Positions 9,029 to 17,746 of a stretch of 64,000 nt of DNA are shown piece by piece (within the stretch, counting starts at the first letter, position 1; each line of letters begins with the position of its first letter). The notes under the pieces were generated by a model. That model searched no databases, was not told the DNA's origin, and saw nothing but the letters and a program-made list of their open reading frames with translations. Origin of the DNA: Betaproteobacteria bacterium (GTDB taxonomy: Bacteria; Acidobacteriota; Terriglobia; Acidiferrales; UBA7541); assembly GCA_903970165.1 (NCBI GenBank), contig CAJCHZ010000028.1, positions 23,855 to 87,854 on the forward strand, read 5' to 3'. The translations under genes and the position numbers were made by a program.

Positions 9029-10489
9029 GTGGGAAAGCAAATCCTCTCCTTGGGTGCGAGTTCCCTTTTGCTTTTTGGTTCACTCCAATCAATATTTACA
9101 GTTGAATCTCAAAATACAGCGAAACGACAAACCTCCGCGCCAACTGTTCAAACGCCCCAGCCAAATCGTGAAGAAACAAGCCTTCTACCTGGCCAATTCA
9201 TTCTCCAGGATGCCACTCCAGTTCTCCTTAGGCTCATGCGGAACGTATCCTCAGCGGATGCGCACGTAGGTGATTCAGTCGATTTTGAAGTCCTCGAGGA
9301 TGTTGCTGTAAACGGTATTCTTGTGATTCCAAAAGGCTCCGCCGCAGTAGGAACTGTGACGGAAGTTCGCTCTAAGCGGCGTTTGGGACGCGCTGGAAGA
9401 CTTGAGATCGTTTTGGATTACGTGAGTCTCGCTGACACCGGCAAAGCGGCGATTCGCGCGGTCAAGGACGCAAAGGGTGGAAGTCGCCTTGCGGGGATGA
9501 CCGCCGGAATTGTTGCTACAGGCCTTCTATTTTTCCCCGTCGCTCCGTTGTTCTTGTTGATTCACGGCAATGACATCACGGTCCCGAAGGGCGCTGCATT
9601 GGCGGCCTATGTGAATGGCGATGTCCGATTGGAGTCAAGTAAGTTTGATCCTGTCATAGCGCAAGCGGCGGCGCCAGAGTCTCCCTTGTGGCTGCTCCAA
9701 ACCGAGCACGTTGTTGGAGATGCGTATGACGGATTCAGAAAGACCTGTGTCATCGTTTCCCCGAACGGCGACTACCATCGTGAGGAACGAAAGCAAGTCC
9801 CTGCGGGTGTCCGCGCCGAATCGGAATGGGCACCGCCCAAGGTCTTCAAGGCGAAATTAACTCGGGCTGAGCTCGATGCGCTCCGGGCGATTCTCGCAAC
9901 TCCGGAGCTCTATTCCATGAACGGCGTTGTTGGAGACAGTGGAAGCATGGGGCATAAGCTGGTTTTTGACCCGCAAGGAGCCGTTAGGCCCCATGACGAC
10001 ATCGAAATCGTCACAATCGCGGTCGCGCGTTCCAATGAGCCGCAGCTATTCGAATTCGCAGATATTGGTTTGGCACGTCAGCAAGCGCCGGTAGGTGAAC
10101 TCCTCGACTGGATGAAAGGCACGGAACGCCGTCAACAGGAAAGCTTGCCTGCGTCCCAAGCCACCAACTGTTCGTCTCAAATCGCGACCGGCTCTTCTTC
10201 GGTGGGCGGAGCACCCATGGCCACCGGCATGTCCTTTCCGAAAGCGATCTTCGCGCCCGATCCACAGCTTCCGCATGGCACACCAAAGCCACAGCCGGTC
10301 GCGGTCGAAGTCTTGATAAATCCAGACGGAAGCGTGGCAAAGGCATCGTTGGAAAGCCGGCCAAGCCCGGATGTTGCGCAAAGCGTTCTCGACGCTGTCC
10401 GGAAATGGAAGTTTCAGCCAGCGAGGCTACTGGGCGTTCCCATTGCAGATACGGTGCATCTCAAAGTTGTAGAATTTCAAGAGAAGTAG
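9029..10489 (+). CDS. Exported protein with TonB C-terminal domain
   Basis: 486 residues from a GTG start that has AAAGGA eight bases upstream. A hydrophobic N-terminus (about residues 5-25) suggests a signal peptide or anchor. Residues 50-160 contain a beta-rich block with VNGILVIPKGSAAVGTVTEV, similar to TrbI/VirB10-like barrel fragments common in exported acidobacterial proteins. Residues 160-185 include a second hydrophobic stretch. The last 75 residues match a TonB C-terminal domain: VAVEVLINPDGSVAKASL, then a helix, then VRKWKFQPARLLGVP. A true TonB would need a Pro-rich periplasmic linker, which is short here, so an energy-transducer role for the receptor at 11011 is possible but not shown. 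Confidence 0.75.
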   Translation: MGKQILSLGASSLLLFGSLQSIFTVESQNTAKRQTSAPTVQTPQPNREETSLLPGQFILQDATPVLLRLMRNVSSADAHVGDSVDFEVLEDVAVNGILVIPKGSAAVGTVTEVRSKRRLGRAGRLEIVLDYVSLADTGKAAIRAVKDAKGGSRLAGMTAGIVATGLLFFPVAPLFLLIHGNDITVPKGAALAAYVNGDVRLESSKFDPVIAQAAAPESPLWLLQTEHVVGDAYDGFRKTCVIVSPNGDYHREERKQVPAGVRAESEWAPPKVFKAKLTRAELDALRAILATPELYSMNGVVGDSGSMGHKLVFDPQGAVRPHDDIEIVTIAVARSNEPQLFEFADIGLARQQAPVGELLDWMKGTERRQQESLPASQATNCSSQIATGSSSVGGAPMATGMSFPKAIFAPDPQLPHGTPKPQPVAVEVLINPDGSVAKASLESRPSPDVAQSVLDAVRKWKFQPARLLGVPIADTVHLKVVEFQEK

Positions 10490-10585
10490 CCATGTTGAGC
10501 AACCTCAAGTCATAGTCATGGCCGAGCGACCTATGCGCCGCTGGCTAAGGTCTCGGCATCCGCCACGCATGAACTTAGCGTCCCT
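10490..10585. other. Spacer before the direct repeat
   Basis: No recognised gene or signal. It separates the TonB-C gene from the left copy of the long direct repeat. Confidence 0.4.
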
Positions 10586-10864
10586 AGGCCAATGAATTCG
10601 TAGCCCCTTTAGAATCAACACTTGCAAAAGTGCATCAAAACAAAAGACTTTATCTATCTTTATATCTTTAGAATGAACACTTATGCAAAAACCCGGGGGA
10701 GGGGCCAGCACGCACTCAGCTACAAACCCTCAATTTAAAACTGATAATCTCGCTCACCGTTCGCCCATCAGATAACGGCAGCCATTCGGGCCCACCTTCG
10801 CCGAGTGCACCGTTCTCGCGAGAACATCGCAACGCGAATCTGCGCGATACGTCTCCGTCCGGCC
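10586..10864. repeat. Left copy of ~280-bp direct repeat
   Basis: This segment is repeated in the same orientation at 14608-14887, roughly 85% identical by eye, with small indels (eight extra bases near 10660). Both copies begin at AGGCCAATGAATTCG and end at GTCTCCGTCCGGCC. Each contains two related internal motifs, AGAATCAACACTTGCAAAA and AGAATGAACACTTATGCAAAA (the right copy has ATACAAAA at the end of the second). The part nearest the receptor gene is a truncated copy of the cupin gene's 3' end. Confidence 0.9.
10754..10864 (-). pseudogene. 5'-truncated remnant of the cupin gene
   Basis: Read leftward this gives GRTETYRADSRCDVLARTV, then HSAKVGPNGCRYLMGER and a stop. The intact cupin at 14777-15043 has GRTETYSAGSRCDVPARTV, then HSAKIGPNGCRYLIGER. 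The frame is still open but there is no start; immediately upstream the sequence diverges and an in-frame stop appears. It covers about 36 codons of an 88-codon gene. Confidence 0.85.
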
Positions 10865-11010
10865 TCATGGCGCGAAAATTCTGATTCATTACATTCAATG
10901 TTTGATAGTTGGGATAACAAATCCCTTACGAAGTTCCTGCGACTTATTTAGCTCCTTCCATCTAAGTTGGCCTTACTGAGTCAATCACAGGTCGAGTCGG
11001 GAGGTGTCCT
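10865..11010. promoter_or_regulatory. Receptor gene leader
   Basis: Unique sequence between the left repeat and the receptor start. The ribosome-binding site is GGGAGGTG at about 11000-11007, only 3 to 5 bases from the ATG. AT-rich sequence at 10880-10950 probably contains the promoter, but no clear -35/-10 pair could be picked out. Confidence 0.35.
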
Positions 11011-14000
11011 ATGCTGAACGGAAAGACTTCAAGACGCGCTGTATTCGCTTTATTCATCGTAATGGGATTCGCGGCGGCCGCCGCACATGCGCAGACCACC
11101 TTCGGTACCATTCGTGGCACGACACTGGACCAGAGCGGCTCGTCCATTCCGCAAGCGCAAGTCGACTTGCGCAGTGTTGACGAGAATACCGATTTCATGG
11201 CGACCAGCGATGATCACGGAAACTTTGTGTTTGAAAACGTCAAGCCGGGTCACTACCGCCTGGCGGCAACTAAGGAAGGCTTCGCCAACGCCATTGTCGA
11301 CAAAGTGGAATTGGCAGCGCGACAGGACTTGCGCGTGGACGTGAAGCTAACTTTGGCGTCTCAGAATCAAGTAATCGAAGTGAGTGAGGCCGCTGAATTG
11401 GTGAACACCGAAAACGCCACACTCACCGATTCCAAGCTCAATAGTGACATTACCCAATTGCCCCTAAATTCGCGGGCGGTATCAAGCAGTCCGTTGGCGG
11501 CCTTGGCTGTTTCTCCCGACGTAGTGAAGGACACCCAGGGCAATATTGCGGTGGCCGGCGCGACGTCGGCCCAGACGGGATTCTCCGTGGATGGAATCTC
11601 CACGGCTAATGTGCTGAAGAACGGCGCACTCCAAGACGCTTATCCTTCCTCCGAAGGCATTCAGGAGATGAGTGTCACTGCGTTTAACAATAATGCGGAG
11701 TTCGCGCAGATCGGCGACGTGACCTTTACAACGAAGAGTGGCACCAGCCTGTTTCACGGCAGTTTGTTCGAGTACCTGCAGAATGATGGGTTGGATGCCA
11801 AGATTTTCAATTTTACGAAGAGGGCTCCTAAACAATTCAATACTTTTGGCGGAAGTATTGGCGGCCCACTAACCATTCCGAAAGTCTACAACGGTAAGGA
11901 CAAAACATTTTTCTTCTTCGACTTTGAGGGAAACCGCAGACGTACTTCGGCTCCGGAAGAACTTCTCGTTCCCACACAAGCGGAACGAGCCGGCAACCTA
12001 AACGCTCTTGTAGCCCAACAACAAGCCGGTCCCGTAATGGATCCCTTTACCGGTCAGCCTTATCCCGACAACACCATCCCCAGCGGTAGTGCGTGCAGCA
12101 ATTCCAAGGACTGTGTCAATCCTGTCGCGCAAGCTCTCTTGAACTACTATCCGCTGCCCAACGCGAATCTAGGCGTGGCCAACCCCTCTTACAACTATGA
12201 AACTTTAGTGCCGATCCCTTCAAGCACGAATGGCTGGGATCTTCGAGTCGACCGAGCGATCACTCCGAAGCAGCAAATCTACGCTCGTTTTAGCTGGAAG
12301 AACGCGCTTTACAATGAGGGCGAAATGGGAGCGACGGCGGGCCAGTTTCTGCCCAACGTTGTGGCGCATGATCAAAATCGTAGTTTCCTGGTTTCCTACA
12401 ACTATGCGATCAGCCCGAGGTGGGTTAACGAATTTCGCTTCGGATTTACGAACTTTAATGAAAACGACAGTTTCCCGATTCAAGGCAGTTCTGCAATTAG
12501 TCAGCTCGGTCTGCAAGGCATAAATATCTCCCAACACGCCACGGGCGATGCCTTCCCGACATTCACTTTCTCGGATGGCACATTCTCGTCCATCGGCCAG
12601 GACCGAGTTGGAACGACGATCTCCAAAAATATGCAGTCCACCGATAACCTCACCCATGTCATGGGCAACCATACCCTGCGGTTTGGCGTGGATGCTCGCA
12701 AGGTGAGTTACAGCGGCGTCATGTTCTTTGAACCCTCCGACGACTATGGTCTCTTTACCTTTAGTCCGGGTCTGTTTACGAATTATTCTTTCGGCGATTT
12801 TATGCTCGGTGTACCGCAGCAATCCTTCTTTGCCGTTACCTGTCCTCAGATTAACGCGGGCGCAACCCAGTACGGCGTCTACGGTCAGGACGCGTGGCAG
12901 GTGAATAGCCACCTGACACTGAATCTCGGCTTGCGCTGGGAACTGCTTCCTCCGTTTAACGAAACCATTGGCGACCTGGCCAGCTTCGATCCACAAACCA
13001 ACAGCGTTCTCATCCCCAATAAGTTTTTGCAGACCATTGCAAATAATACCGATCTGCAAAATCAATACACCGGCTTCCTCGAGTCCTTTAATTCCTGCTC
13101 GCTTCCTCAGAGGAATATGGCTCTGCCTTGCTCCAACGTGGCAACTGCTAGTCAAGCGGGTGTGACCCAAGGCCTAAGGAAGCTCTATACGCGCGATTTT
13201 GATCCGCGGATCAGTGTGGCCTACAGGCCCTTCAAGGACAGCAAGACGGTCATTCGCGCCGGTTTCGGCATCTTCACCATGACCACTCTGGGACCTATGT
13301 CTTGGAACAATGCTGGCAACCCCACGTCCGATTTGATCACCAATGTGAATTCCATCTCCAATATTGCGCCGCAATTTCAGTTCCCGCAGACGGCTCCGAC
13401 CAGCTCATCGATCACCTACGGGGGTGGCAGCCTGGAGGAGGCCAATGATCCGAACTGGCGAGATCCGCAATCGGCGCAATGGAATCTGACCGTAGAACGG
13501 CAGGTTGCGCCCAATACGATCGCCCGGATCAGTTACGTTGGCATGTCCTCGTACCGCCTGCCGTACACCATCGACTTGAACCAGATTCCCGCCAGCACTA
13601 CACCCTACACCGTGGCTGCGGGGGCATTTGTTGACCCCCGTGCGCCGTATCAAAACTGGTTGCTTTTGATGACCTCCGTGAGCGAAGGCAATGCAAGTTA
13701 CCAGGCTATGAAAGGCCAAGTGGAGCACAAGTTCTCGCACGGTTTGTCGTTTCAAGGGAGTTACACCTGGGCGAAGAACATCAGCGACGCACAAGGCAGC
13801 GACGCGCCCATAGCTTTCGGAAGCGAAGAGCCATACGCTGTCGAGGTCGCCAATCGTTTCGACCTCCGCCAGGATCGCGGCAACGTGGTGGCAACGCCGC
13901 GGCAGCGACTGCTGGTCACTGGCACATATCAGATCCCGTTAAAGGGCGCACGGTCGCGGTTTCTAAAAACTGCGTTGGGAGGTTGGAACGCCAGCACGGT

Positions 14001-14463
14001 CACCACGATCCAGACTGGGCAATGGCTCACACCGACGATTAGTCCGATCTACGATCAGTCGAACACGGATATGGTCGTTCGATCCGGCGGCGGCGCCATG
14101 GCGCGTCCAGACTGCATTGGAAATCCGACCCCTTCCAACCAGACGCCCCAGGATTTCTTCAACATCAACGCTTTCGCGCCGACCCCTGTCGGTGCCGGTA
14201 GGTTTGGAAATTGCGGTTTGGGCATCCTGCAGGGTCCCGGAATGATTGATGTGGATGCGGGCGTAGCCAAGAATTTCCAGATCACGGAACGGCTTCGTTT
14301 GCGCTTTGAAGCTTCCTTCACCAACGTGATTAATCACACGAATTACGCGCCACCGGCCACGAACGTAAGTAACCCGAGCACGTTCGGCGTCCTGGAATCT
14401 GCACTGCCGCAAGGTTCTGGCGGAAATCGCACCGGGCAATTGGCTCTGCGTTTCGACTTCTAA
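11011..14463 (+). CDS. TonB-dependent receptor, Oar-like, with carboxypeptidase-regulatory-like domain
   Basis: 1150 residues. The signal peptide ends near AHAQ (residue 28). Residues 32-110 form the carboxypeptidase-regulatory-like beta-sandwich (GTIRGTTLDQSGSSIPQAQV, ending in a GHYRLAATKEGF motif). Residues 115-240 are the plug (NSRAVSSSPLAALAVSP, then GFSVDGIS). The rest is the 22-strand-type barrel, ending in Phe (LALRFDF), the usual outer-membrane insertion signal. It contains several TonB-receptor-like segments, such as FFFFDFEGNRRRTSAPEELL and YGQDAWQVNSHLTLNLGLRWE. Substrate unknown; this family is greatly expanded in Acidobacteria and often linked to glycan or peptide uptake. The gene is bracketed by the 280-bp direct repeats, which suggests that it arrived or was duplicated as a unit. 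Confidence 0.95.
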   Translation: MLNGKTSRRAVFALFIVMGFAAAAAHAQTTFGTIRGTTLDQSGSSIPQAQVDLRSVDENTDFMATSDDHGNFVFENVKPGHYRLAATKEGFANAIVDKVELAARQDLRVDVKLTLASQNQVIEVSEAAELVNTENATLTDSKLNSDITQLPLNSRAVSSSPLAALAVSPDVVKDTQGNIAVAGATSAQTGFSVDGISTANVLKNGALQDAYPSSEGIQEMSVTAFNNNAEFAQIGDVTFTTKSGTSLFHGSLFEYLQNDGLDAKIFNFTKRAPKQFNTFGGSIGGPLTIPKVYNGKDKTFFFFDFEGNRRRTSAPEELLVPTQAERAGNLNALVAQQQAGPVMDPFTGQPYPDNTIPSGSACSNSKDCVNPVAQALLNYYPLPNANLGVANPSYNYETLVPIPSSTNGWDLRVDRAITPKQQIYARFSWKNALYNEGEMGATAGQFLPNVVAHDQNRSFLVSYNYAISPRWVNEFRFGFTNFNENDSFPIQGSSAISQLGLQGINISQHATGDAFPTFTFSDGTFSSIGQDRVGTTISKNMQSTDNLTHVMGNHTLRFGVDARKVSYSGVMFFEPSDDYGLFTFSPGLFTNYSFGDFMLGVPQQSFFAVTCPQINAGATQYGVYGQDAWQVNSHLTLNLGLRWELLPPFNETIGDLASFDPQTNSVLIPNKFLQTIANNTDLQNQYTGFLESFNSCSLPQRNMALPCSNVATASQAGVTQGLRKLYTRDFDPRISVAYRPFKDSKTVIRAGFGIFTMTTLGPMSWNNAGNPTSDLITNVNSISNIAPQFQFPQTAPTSSSITYGGGSLEEANDPNWRDPQSAQWNLTVERQVAPNTIARISYVGMSSYRLPYTIDLNQIPASTTPYTVAAGAFVDPRAPYQNWLLLMTSVSEGNASYQAMKGQVEHKFSHGLSFQGSYTWAKNISDAQGSDAPIAFGSEEPYAVEVANRFDLRQDRGNVVATPRQRLLVTGTYQIPLKGARSRFLKTALGGWNASTVTTIQTGQWLTPTISPIYDQSNTDMVVRSGGGAMARPDCIGNPTPSNQTPQDFFNINAFAPTPVGAGRFGNCGLGILQGPGMIDVDAGVAKNFQITERLRLRFEASFTNVINHTNYAPPATNVSNPSTFGVLESALPQGSGGNRTGQLALRFDF

Positions 14464-14607
14464 GATGCGCAACAACCAGCCCGGAAACATCACCTGCAGA
14501 AGTTCAGCCAAGGGACGGTAAAGCTACGGCTGGCTTTTCCGCGTAAGGTCAACGCCGTTCGACAACGTAAGGAAGATAGCCCAACAGCCCTCTCGGGAAA
14601 ATACCCG
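14464..14607. other. Receptor 3' region with small hairpin
   Basis: CTCGGG (14592-14597) and CCCGAG (14604-14609) pair around AAAATA just at the left edge of the right repeat. It could be a weak terminator; there is no T-tract. Nothing else is recognised. Confidence 0.35.
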
Positions 14608-14887
14608 AGGCCAATGAATTCGTAGCCCCTTTAGAATCAACACTTGCAAAAGTGTATCAAAACGAAGGACTTTATCTATCTTTAGAATGAACACTTATAC
14701 AAAACCTAGGTTAGGAGGAGGGGTCTGCCCGCAACGTAACTACAAACCCGCAGTTACCAACCGACGAGCGGATCGCTCACCGTTCGCCAATCAGATAACG
14801 GCAGCCATTCGGTCCGATCTTCGCCGAGTGCACCGTTCTCGCAGGAACATCGCAACGCGAACCTGCGCTATATGTCTCCGTCCGGCC
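14608..14887. repeat. Right copy of ~280-bp direct repeat
   Basis: Partner of 10586-10864. It includes the last ~37 codons of the cupin gene and about 170 bases downstream of it. Because this copy contains the functional gene end, it is probably the parental copy. Confidence 0.9.
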
Positions 14888-15043
14888 CGCCATGGTCAAG
14901 GCCATCTCTCCGCTCAAAATGATGTGCGCAGTCTCACTGTCGTGCGTATGCTCCGAATAAAATGCGTTCGGGCGATCCTCCCAAACGTAAGTCTGGCCAA
15001 ATCCGTCGCGCTTCAACTGCTCCCCCAGCTCTTTTTCATCCAT
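14777..15043 (-). CDS. Small cupin-domain protein
   Basis: 88 residues, a single minimal cupin barrel. The first metal-site motif is represented by EHTHDSETAHIILSGEM, where His and Glu positions fit the G(X)5HXH(X)3-4E(X)6G pattern loosely. The second motif region is AGSRCDVPARTVHSAKIGPNGC. The function of single-domain cupins ranges from enzymes to binding proteins, so it cannot be assigned. A partial duplicate of its 3' end lies at 10754-10864. It is transcribed toward the receptor gene and separated from the secreted-protein gene by a strong hairpin. Confidence 0.85.
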   Translation of the reverse strand: MDEKELGEQLKRDGFGQTYVWEDRPNAFYSEHTHDSETAHIILSGEMALTMAGRTETYSAGSRCDVPARTVHSAKIGPNGCRYLIGER

Positions 15044-15072
15044 GGCCGCATTCTACATCGCTAGAAACGGGA

Positions 15073-15114
15073 ACGCCCCTTCCGCGTTGATGGGGGCAGA
15101 CGCGGAAAGGGCGT
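15073..15114 (-). terminator. 15-bp stem hairpin after the sigma operon
   Basis: ACGCCCCTTCCGCGT (15073-15087) pairs with ACGCGGAAAGGGCGT (15100-15114), 14 of 15 positions matching, around a 12-base loop. On the minus strand it follows the secreted-protein gene (ends 15206) and precedes the cupin start. The downstream T-rich stretch is weak. Confidence 0.6.
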
Positions 15115-15205
15115 ACCGTCTTCAGGAGAGAAGATCGTTATGGCTTTGCAGCCTGTTAGCAGCGGGCTGGGGAGAAACCCTCCGCCCACTGCTTCTTTGT
15201 TTTAT

Positions 15206-16051
15206 TTAGTCGACAGGAGGAGGACCAGGGCGCCCGCCGCGGCCACCCGGCTCGGGATCGCCGGCCTGCACCGTGTAATCGGCCGGCACTGTGAACAGGC
15301 TAGCCGCGGGTTCCGTCCGTTGAACGCTTGTCACGGTATACGTCGTCGTGCCAGTCCGGGGATCCGTCCGCGTGCTCTTCAAGAGGATTTGCAGGTCCGT
15401 CGAAACCCAGCGTTCGGAAACAATCTGGAGCGCCTTTTCATTTCCGATCTGTCCGGCCGGGATCGTGCGTGTAGTGCGGGTTCCTTCCGCCACCAGACCG
15501 CTGATCGTCTGCGTCCCGAGAGATTCTTTCTTTAGCAGGCCCGCAGCAATGTCTTTCTGCTCTCGCTCCTGCATTCTGGACTCGAAATTAGCAGCAGAGT
15601 CCGTGCCCGTGCTTGAGCCATTCCCACCGGGCTGGCGGATGGCCGACTTGTGCGCCACCTTCTTGTCGTTATCCAGCATGATATGCACGCCTGCCACCGG
15701 ATCGGAAATCGAAATCATGGTCTTCGGTGCTCCCGAAGCCGTAAGCGGCCCGACGCCGCTGAGCGTAACCTCATGGCGCGACCTTCCCTGGCTGTCGCGG
15801 TACATCGTCACCTGCGAGGACCGGTGAATCGCCGATCCGTCTTGCAGGGTTTCCGTCGTCTCCGACGTAGCCGTCGCCGAAAACGCCGCGCCCTTGATGA
15901 CTTTGCCGCCATGCATCCCTTCAAAGCCCATCAACTCCATCGGGGCTCCGAAAGGCGGACCATCCGGACCGTACCTCTGCGCTTCCATCGCAACGGCGCT
16001 GAACAACAATGCGCCGCTCAGGACCAAACACGTTTTCATCTTCGAGTTCAT
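15206..16051 (-). CDS. Secreted protein of a sigma/anti-sigma operon, function unknown
   Basis: 281 residues with a clear signal peptide (KTCLVLSGALLFSAVAMEAQ). The mature part is Ser/Thr/Gly-rich and mostly beta-strand-like, with a repeated Thr-rich strand (ATATSETTETLQDGS) and a Pro/Gly-rich tail (GGRGGRPGPPP). I recognise no enzyme motif. It is the third gene of the leftward operon behind an ECF sigma factor and a zinc-finger anti-sigma-like protein, so it is likely a target or sensor in the same envelope response. By position it resembles MucB/RseB-type partners, but I see no sequence proof. Confidence 0.7.
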   Translation of the reverse strand: MNSKMKTCLVLSGALLFSAVAMEAQRYGPDGPPFGAPMELMGFEGMHGGKVIKGAAFSATATSETTETLQDGSAIHRSSQVTMYRDSQGRSRHEVTLSGVGPLTASGAPKTMISISDPVAGVHIMLDNDKKVAHKSAIRQPGGNGSSTGTDSAANFESRMQEREQKDIAAGLLKKESLGTQTISGLVAEGTRTTRTIPAGQIGNEKALQIVSERWVSTDLQILLKSTRTDPRTGTTTYTVTSVQRTEPAASLFTVPADYTVQAGDPEPGGRGGRPGPPPVD

Positions 16052-16111
16052 TATTCCCTCTCCTCTTCTCTCCTAATCCGCGGGGCTTTCTTCACCCGCG
16101 GGAATCCCTTT

Positions 16112-16771
16112 TCAGTTTTCTTCCTGCGCCAGCCGCACCGCTTGCGGCAGCCCATCGTTCCCGACCAGCAAATCTACCTGAATCCATTCGCCCGCCCGCT
16201 CTTCATTTACCGGCAAGCCCAGCGCGCCAAGCGAACCGCGCTGCATCCGCACACGCAAAATCGAGGCCTCTTCCGTCTCGTCCTCCACAGCTCCCGGCAC
16301 AGGAGTGAATTCCCCTGAGTTGTCTCCGGAGAGCGCCGCGGCGCTCGTGCCCGGCTCCTCGCCTGGCAGCTTTGTGTTGTCGGCAACCAGCGTGGCCTGC
16401 GCTTCGTTCTGCTTTGCCACATCAGCCGGCCGCGCACGGCGCGAATTCCACAAGCTCACCGTGCCAACAAGAACTGCCGCGGCCGCCAACGCCCAAACCG
16501 CCACAAGCCCCGCGCGCCGCACAAGCACGGCACGATGCCGCATGCGAAATTCCTGCCGCAGCCGCATCTCGACTCGCGACGGTGCGCGTGCCTCTAAAGT
16601 CTCTCCGCTCAGCGAACGCAACTCTTCGCGCGCCGCCTGCCAGGATTCCTGCAACGCCGCGCAACGCGAGCAATGGCTCAAGTGGGCCAACGCCGCTGCG
16701 CGCTCCAGCGGCTCCGGCCCATCCGCGCGGTCCATATCCAGAACAATCGCTTCCACCTGCTCGCAATTCAT
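16112..16771 (-). CDS. Anti-sigma factor-like membrane protein with zinc-finger N-terminus
   Basis: 219 residues from the ATG at 16771, which has GGAAGG six bases upstream; a start at 16798 adds nine residues. The N-terminal 45 residues hold MNCEQVEAIVLD and HLSHCSRCAAL, the HxxxCxxC element of anti-sigma zinc-finger (zf-HC2/ZAS) domains. One membrane helix follows at about residues 90-112 (AGLVAVWALAAAAVLVGTVSLW). The C-terminal 110 residues are predicted outside and end in a TonB-C-like strand (WIQVDLLVGNDGLPQAVRLAQ). It sits close behind the sigma gene (31 bases), the standard arrangement for a membrane anti-sigma that holds its sigma inactive. Confidence 0.82.
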   Translation of the reverse strand: MNCEQVEAIVLDMDRADGPEPLERAAALAHLSHCSRCAALQESWQAAREELRSLSGETLEARAPSRVEMRLRQEFRMRHRAVLVRRAGLVAVWALAAAAVLVGTVSLWNSRRARPADVAKQNEAQATLVADNTKLPGEEPGTSAAALSGDNSGEFTPVPGAVEDETEEASILRVRMQRGSLGALGLPVNEERAGEWIQVDLLVGNDGLPQAVRLAQEEN

Positions 16772-16802
16772 TGCATTCCTTCCAAAAGTTCCCGTCATTC
16801 GC

Positions 16803-17555
16803 TTACCTCGCCGCTTTCAGGCGCTGCGGCTCGCCTCGCAACATTTCCAATTTCGCCAGCAACAAAGCCCGTCCCCGGTGCAGCCGCGAGCGAATCGTTC
16901 CAATCGGGCAGCCCGTCATTTGCGCTGCTTCTTCGTAGCTCATCTCTTCCAGCTCGCACATCACCACGGCCTCGCGGAACTCGGTGGGCAACTCCAGCAC
17001 GGCCGATCTAACCCGTTCCATACGCTGTCGCTTTTCCACCCACATCGCCGGTGTAAAATTGTCCTGCAGTACGATCCCTGATCCCGTGCCGTCCTCGTTC
17101 TTTTCTTCGAGCGAAACTTCCCTTGGCCTCCGCTCGAGATGCTTCATGACGCGGTTGCGCGCTATTCCAAAAAGGAGCCCGCCCACTGTGCCCCGCTCCG
17201 GATCGTACTTTTTCGGATCACGAATCAGTGTCATGAACACGTCCTGCACAATCTCCTCAGCGCCCCAGGCGCTTCCGGTCATGCGGAGGGCGAACCGGTA
17301 CAGCGCGCCCTGGTGCCGCCGGTAGAGGAGCGCAAAGGCTTCCTCCTCTCCCTTGGCGGCACGCCGCAACAGAAGGTCGTCTGTGTCTTGCGCTGCGATC
17401 TTCGTATCTCCGGGTGCGGCTTTTTGCTCAGTGACAGGTGCGTGTTCTGCCTTCCCTCGTATTTCCCGGGGAGGTGGCAAAAAGTTCCCAGGGCGGTCTA
17501 GCGCCTGTGCCGGAGGTTTGGTAGGCGTGGGTTTCATAGTAAATGTGGGTTTCAC
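16803..17555 (-). CDS. ECF RNA polymerase sigma factor
   Basis: 250 residues from a GTG at 17555; an ATG at 17537 is equally possible, as the two start regions are near repeats of each other. The first ~60 residues are a Pro/Lys-rich extension. Region 2 spans about 70-115 (EAFALLYRRHQGALYRFALRM, then EIVQDVF). Region 4 spans about 180-235 (LPTEFREAVVMCELEEMSYEE, then the helix-turn-helix with GCPIGTIRSRLHRGRALL). There is no region 3, as expected for the extracytoplasmic-function group. It heads a three-gene leftward operon with an anti-sigma-like and a secreted protein. Confidence 0.93.
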   Translation of the reverse strand: MKPTFTMKPTPTKPPAQALDRPGNFLPPPREIRGKAEHAPVTEQKAAPGDTKIAAQDTDDLLLRRAAKGEEEAFALLYRRHQGALYRFALRMTGSAWGAEEIVQDVFMTLIRDPKKYDPERGTVGGLLFGIARNRVMKHLERRPREVSLEEKNEDGTGSGIVLQDNFTPAMWVEKRQRMERVRSAVLELPTEFREAVVMCELEEMSYEEAAQMTGCPIGTIRSRLHRGRALLLAKLEMLRGEPQRLKAAR

Positions 17556-17746
17556 TGCAATTTAGACGCGCGCGGAAGGACGCCCGTGTCAGCAAGGCTA
17601 ACTTCCAACCAGGGCTTCGGCTCAATCCCCAACCCAAGGGTGGTAGAGAAAGCGGATGGGCGAGGAGAGAGGCCGCTCGCGCGTATCCATCTCCTAGGCA
17701 AGCCCCTATCGGGCCCCCATCGGGCACCTATCCGGCGGTCCTGTCC

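Noticed and set aside
12220..13170. 316-codon minus-strand frame opposite the TonB-dependent receptor
   Set aside because: No ribosome-binding site or family resemblance; the barrel sequence is continuous on the plus strand.
17556..17746. Short GGGCCCC/ATCGGG-like repeats upstream of the sigma gene
   Set aside because: Too short and irregular to call an operator; an ECF-type GGAA/CGTC promoter was looked for, but the spacing does not fit.
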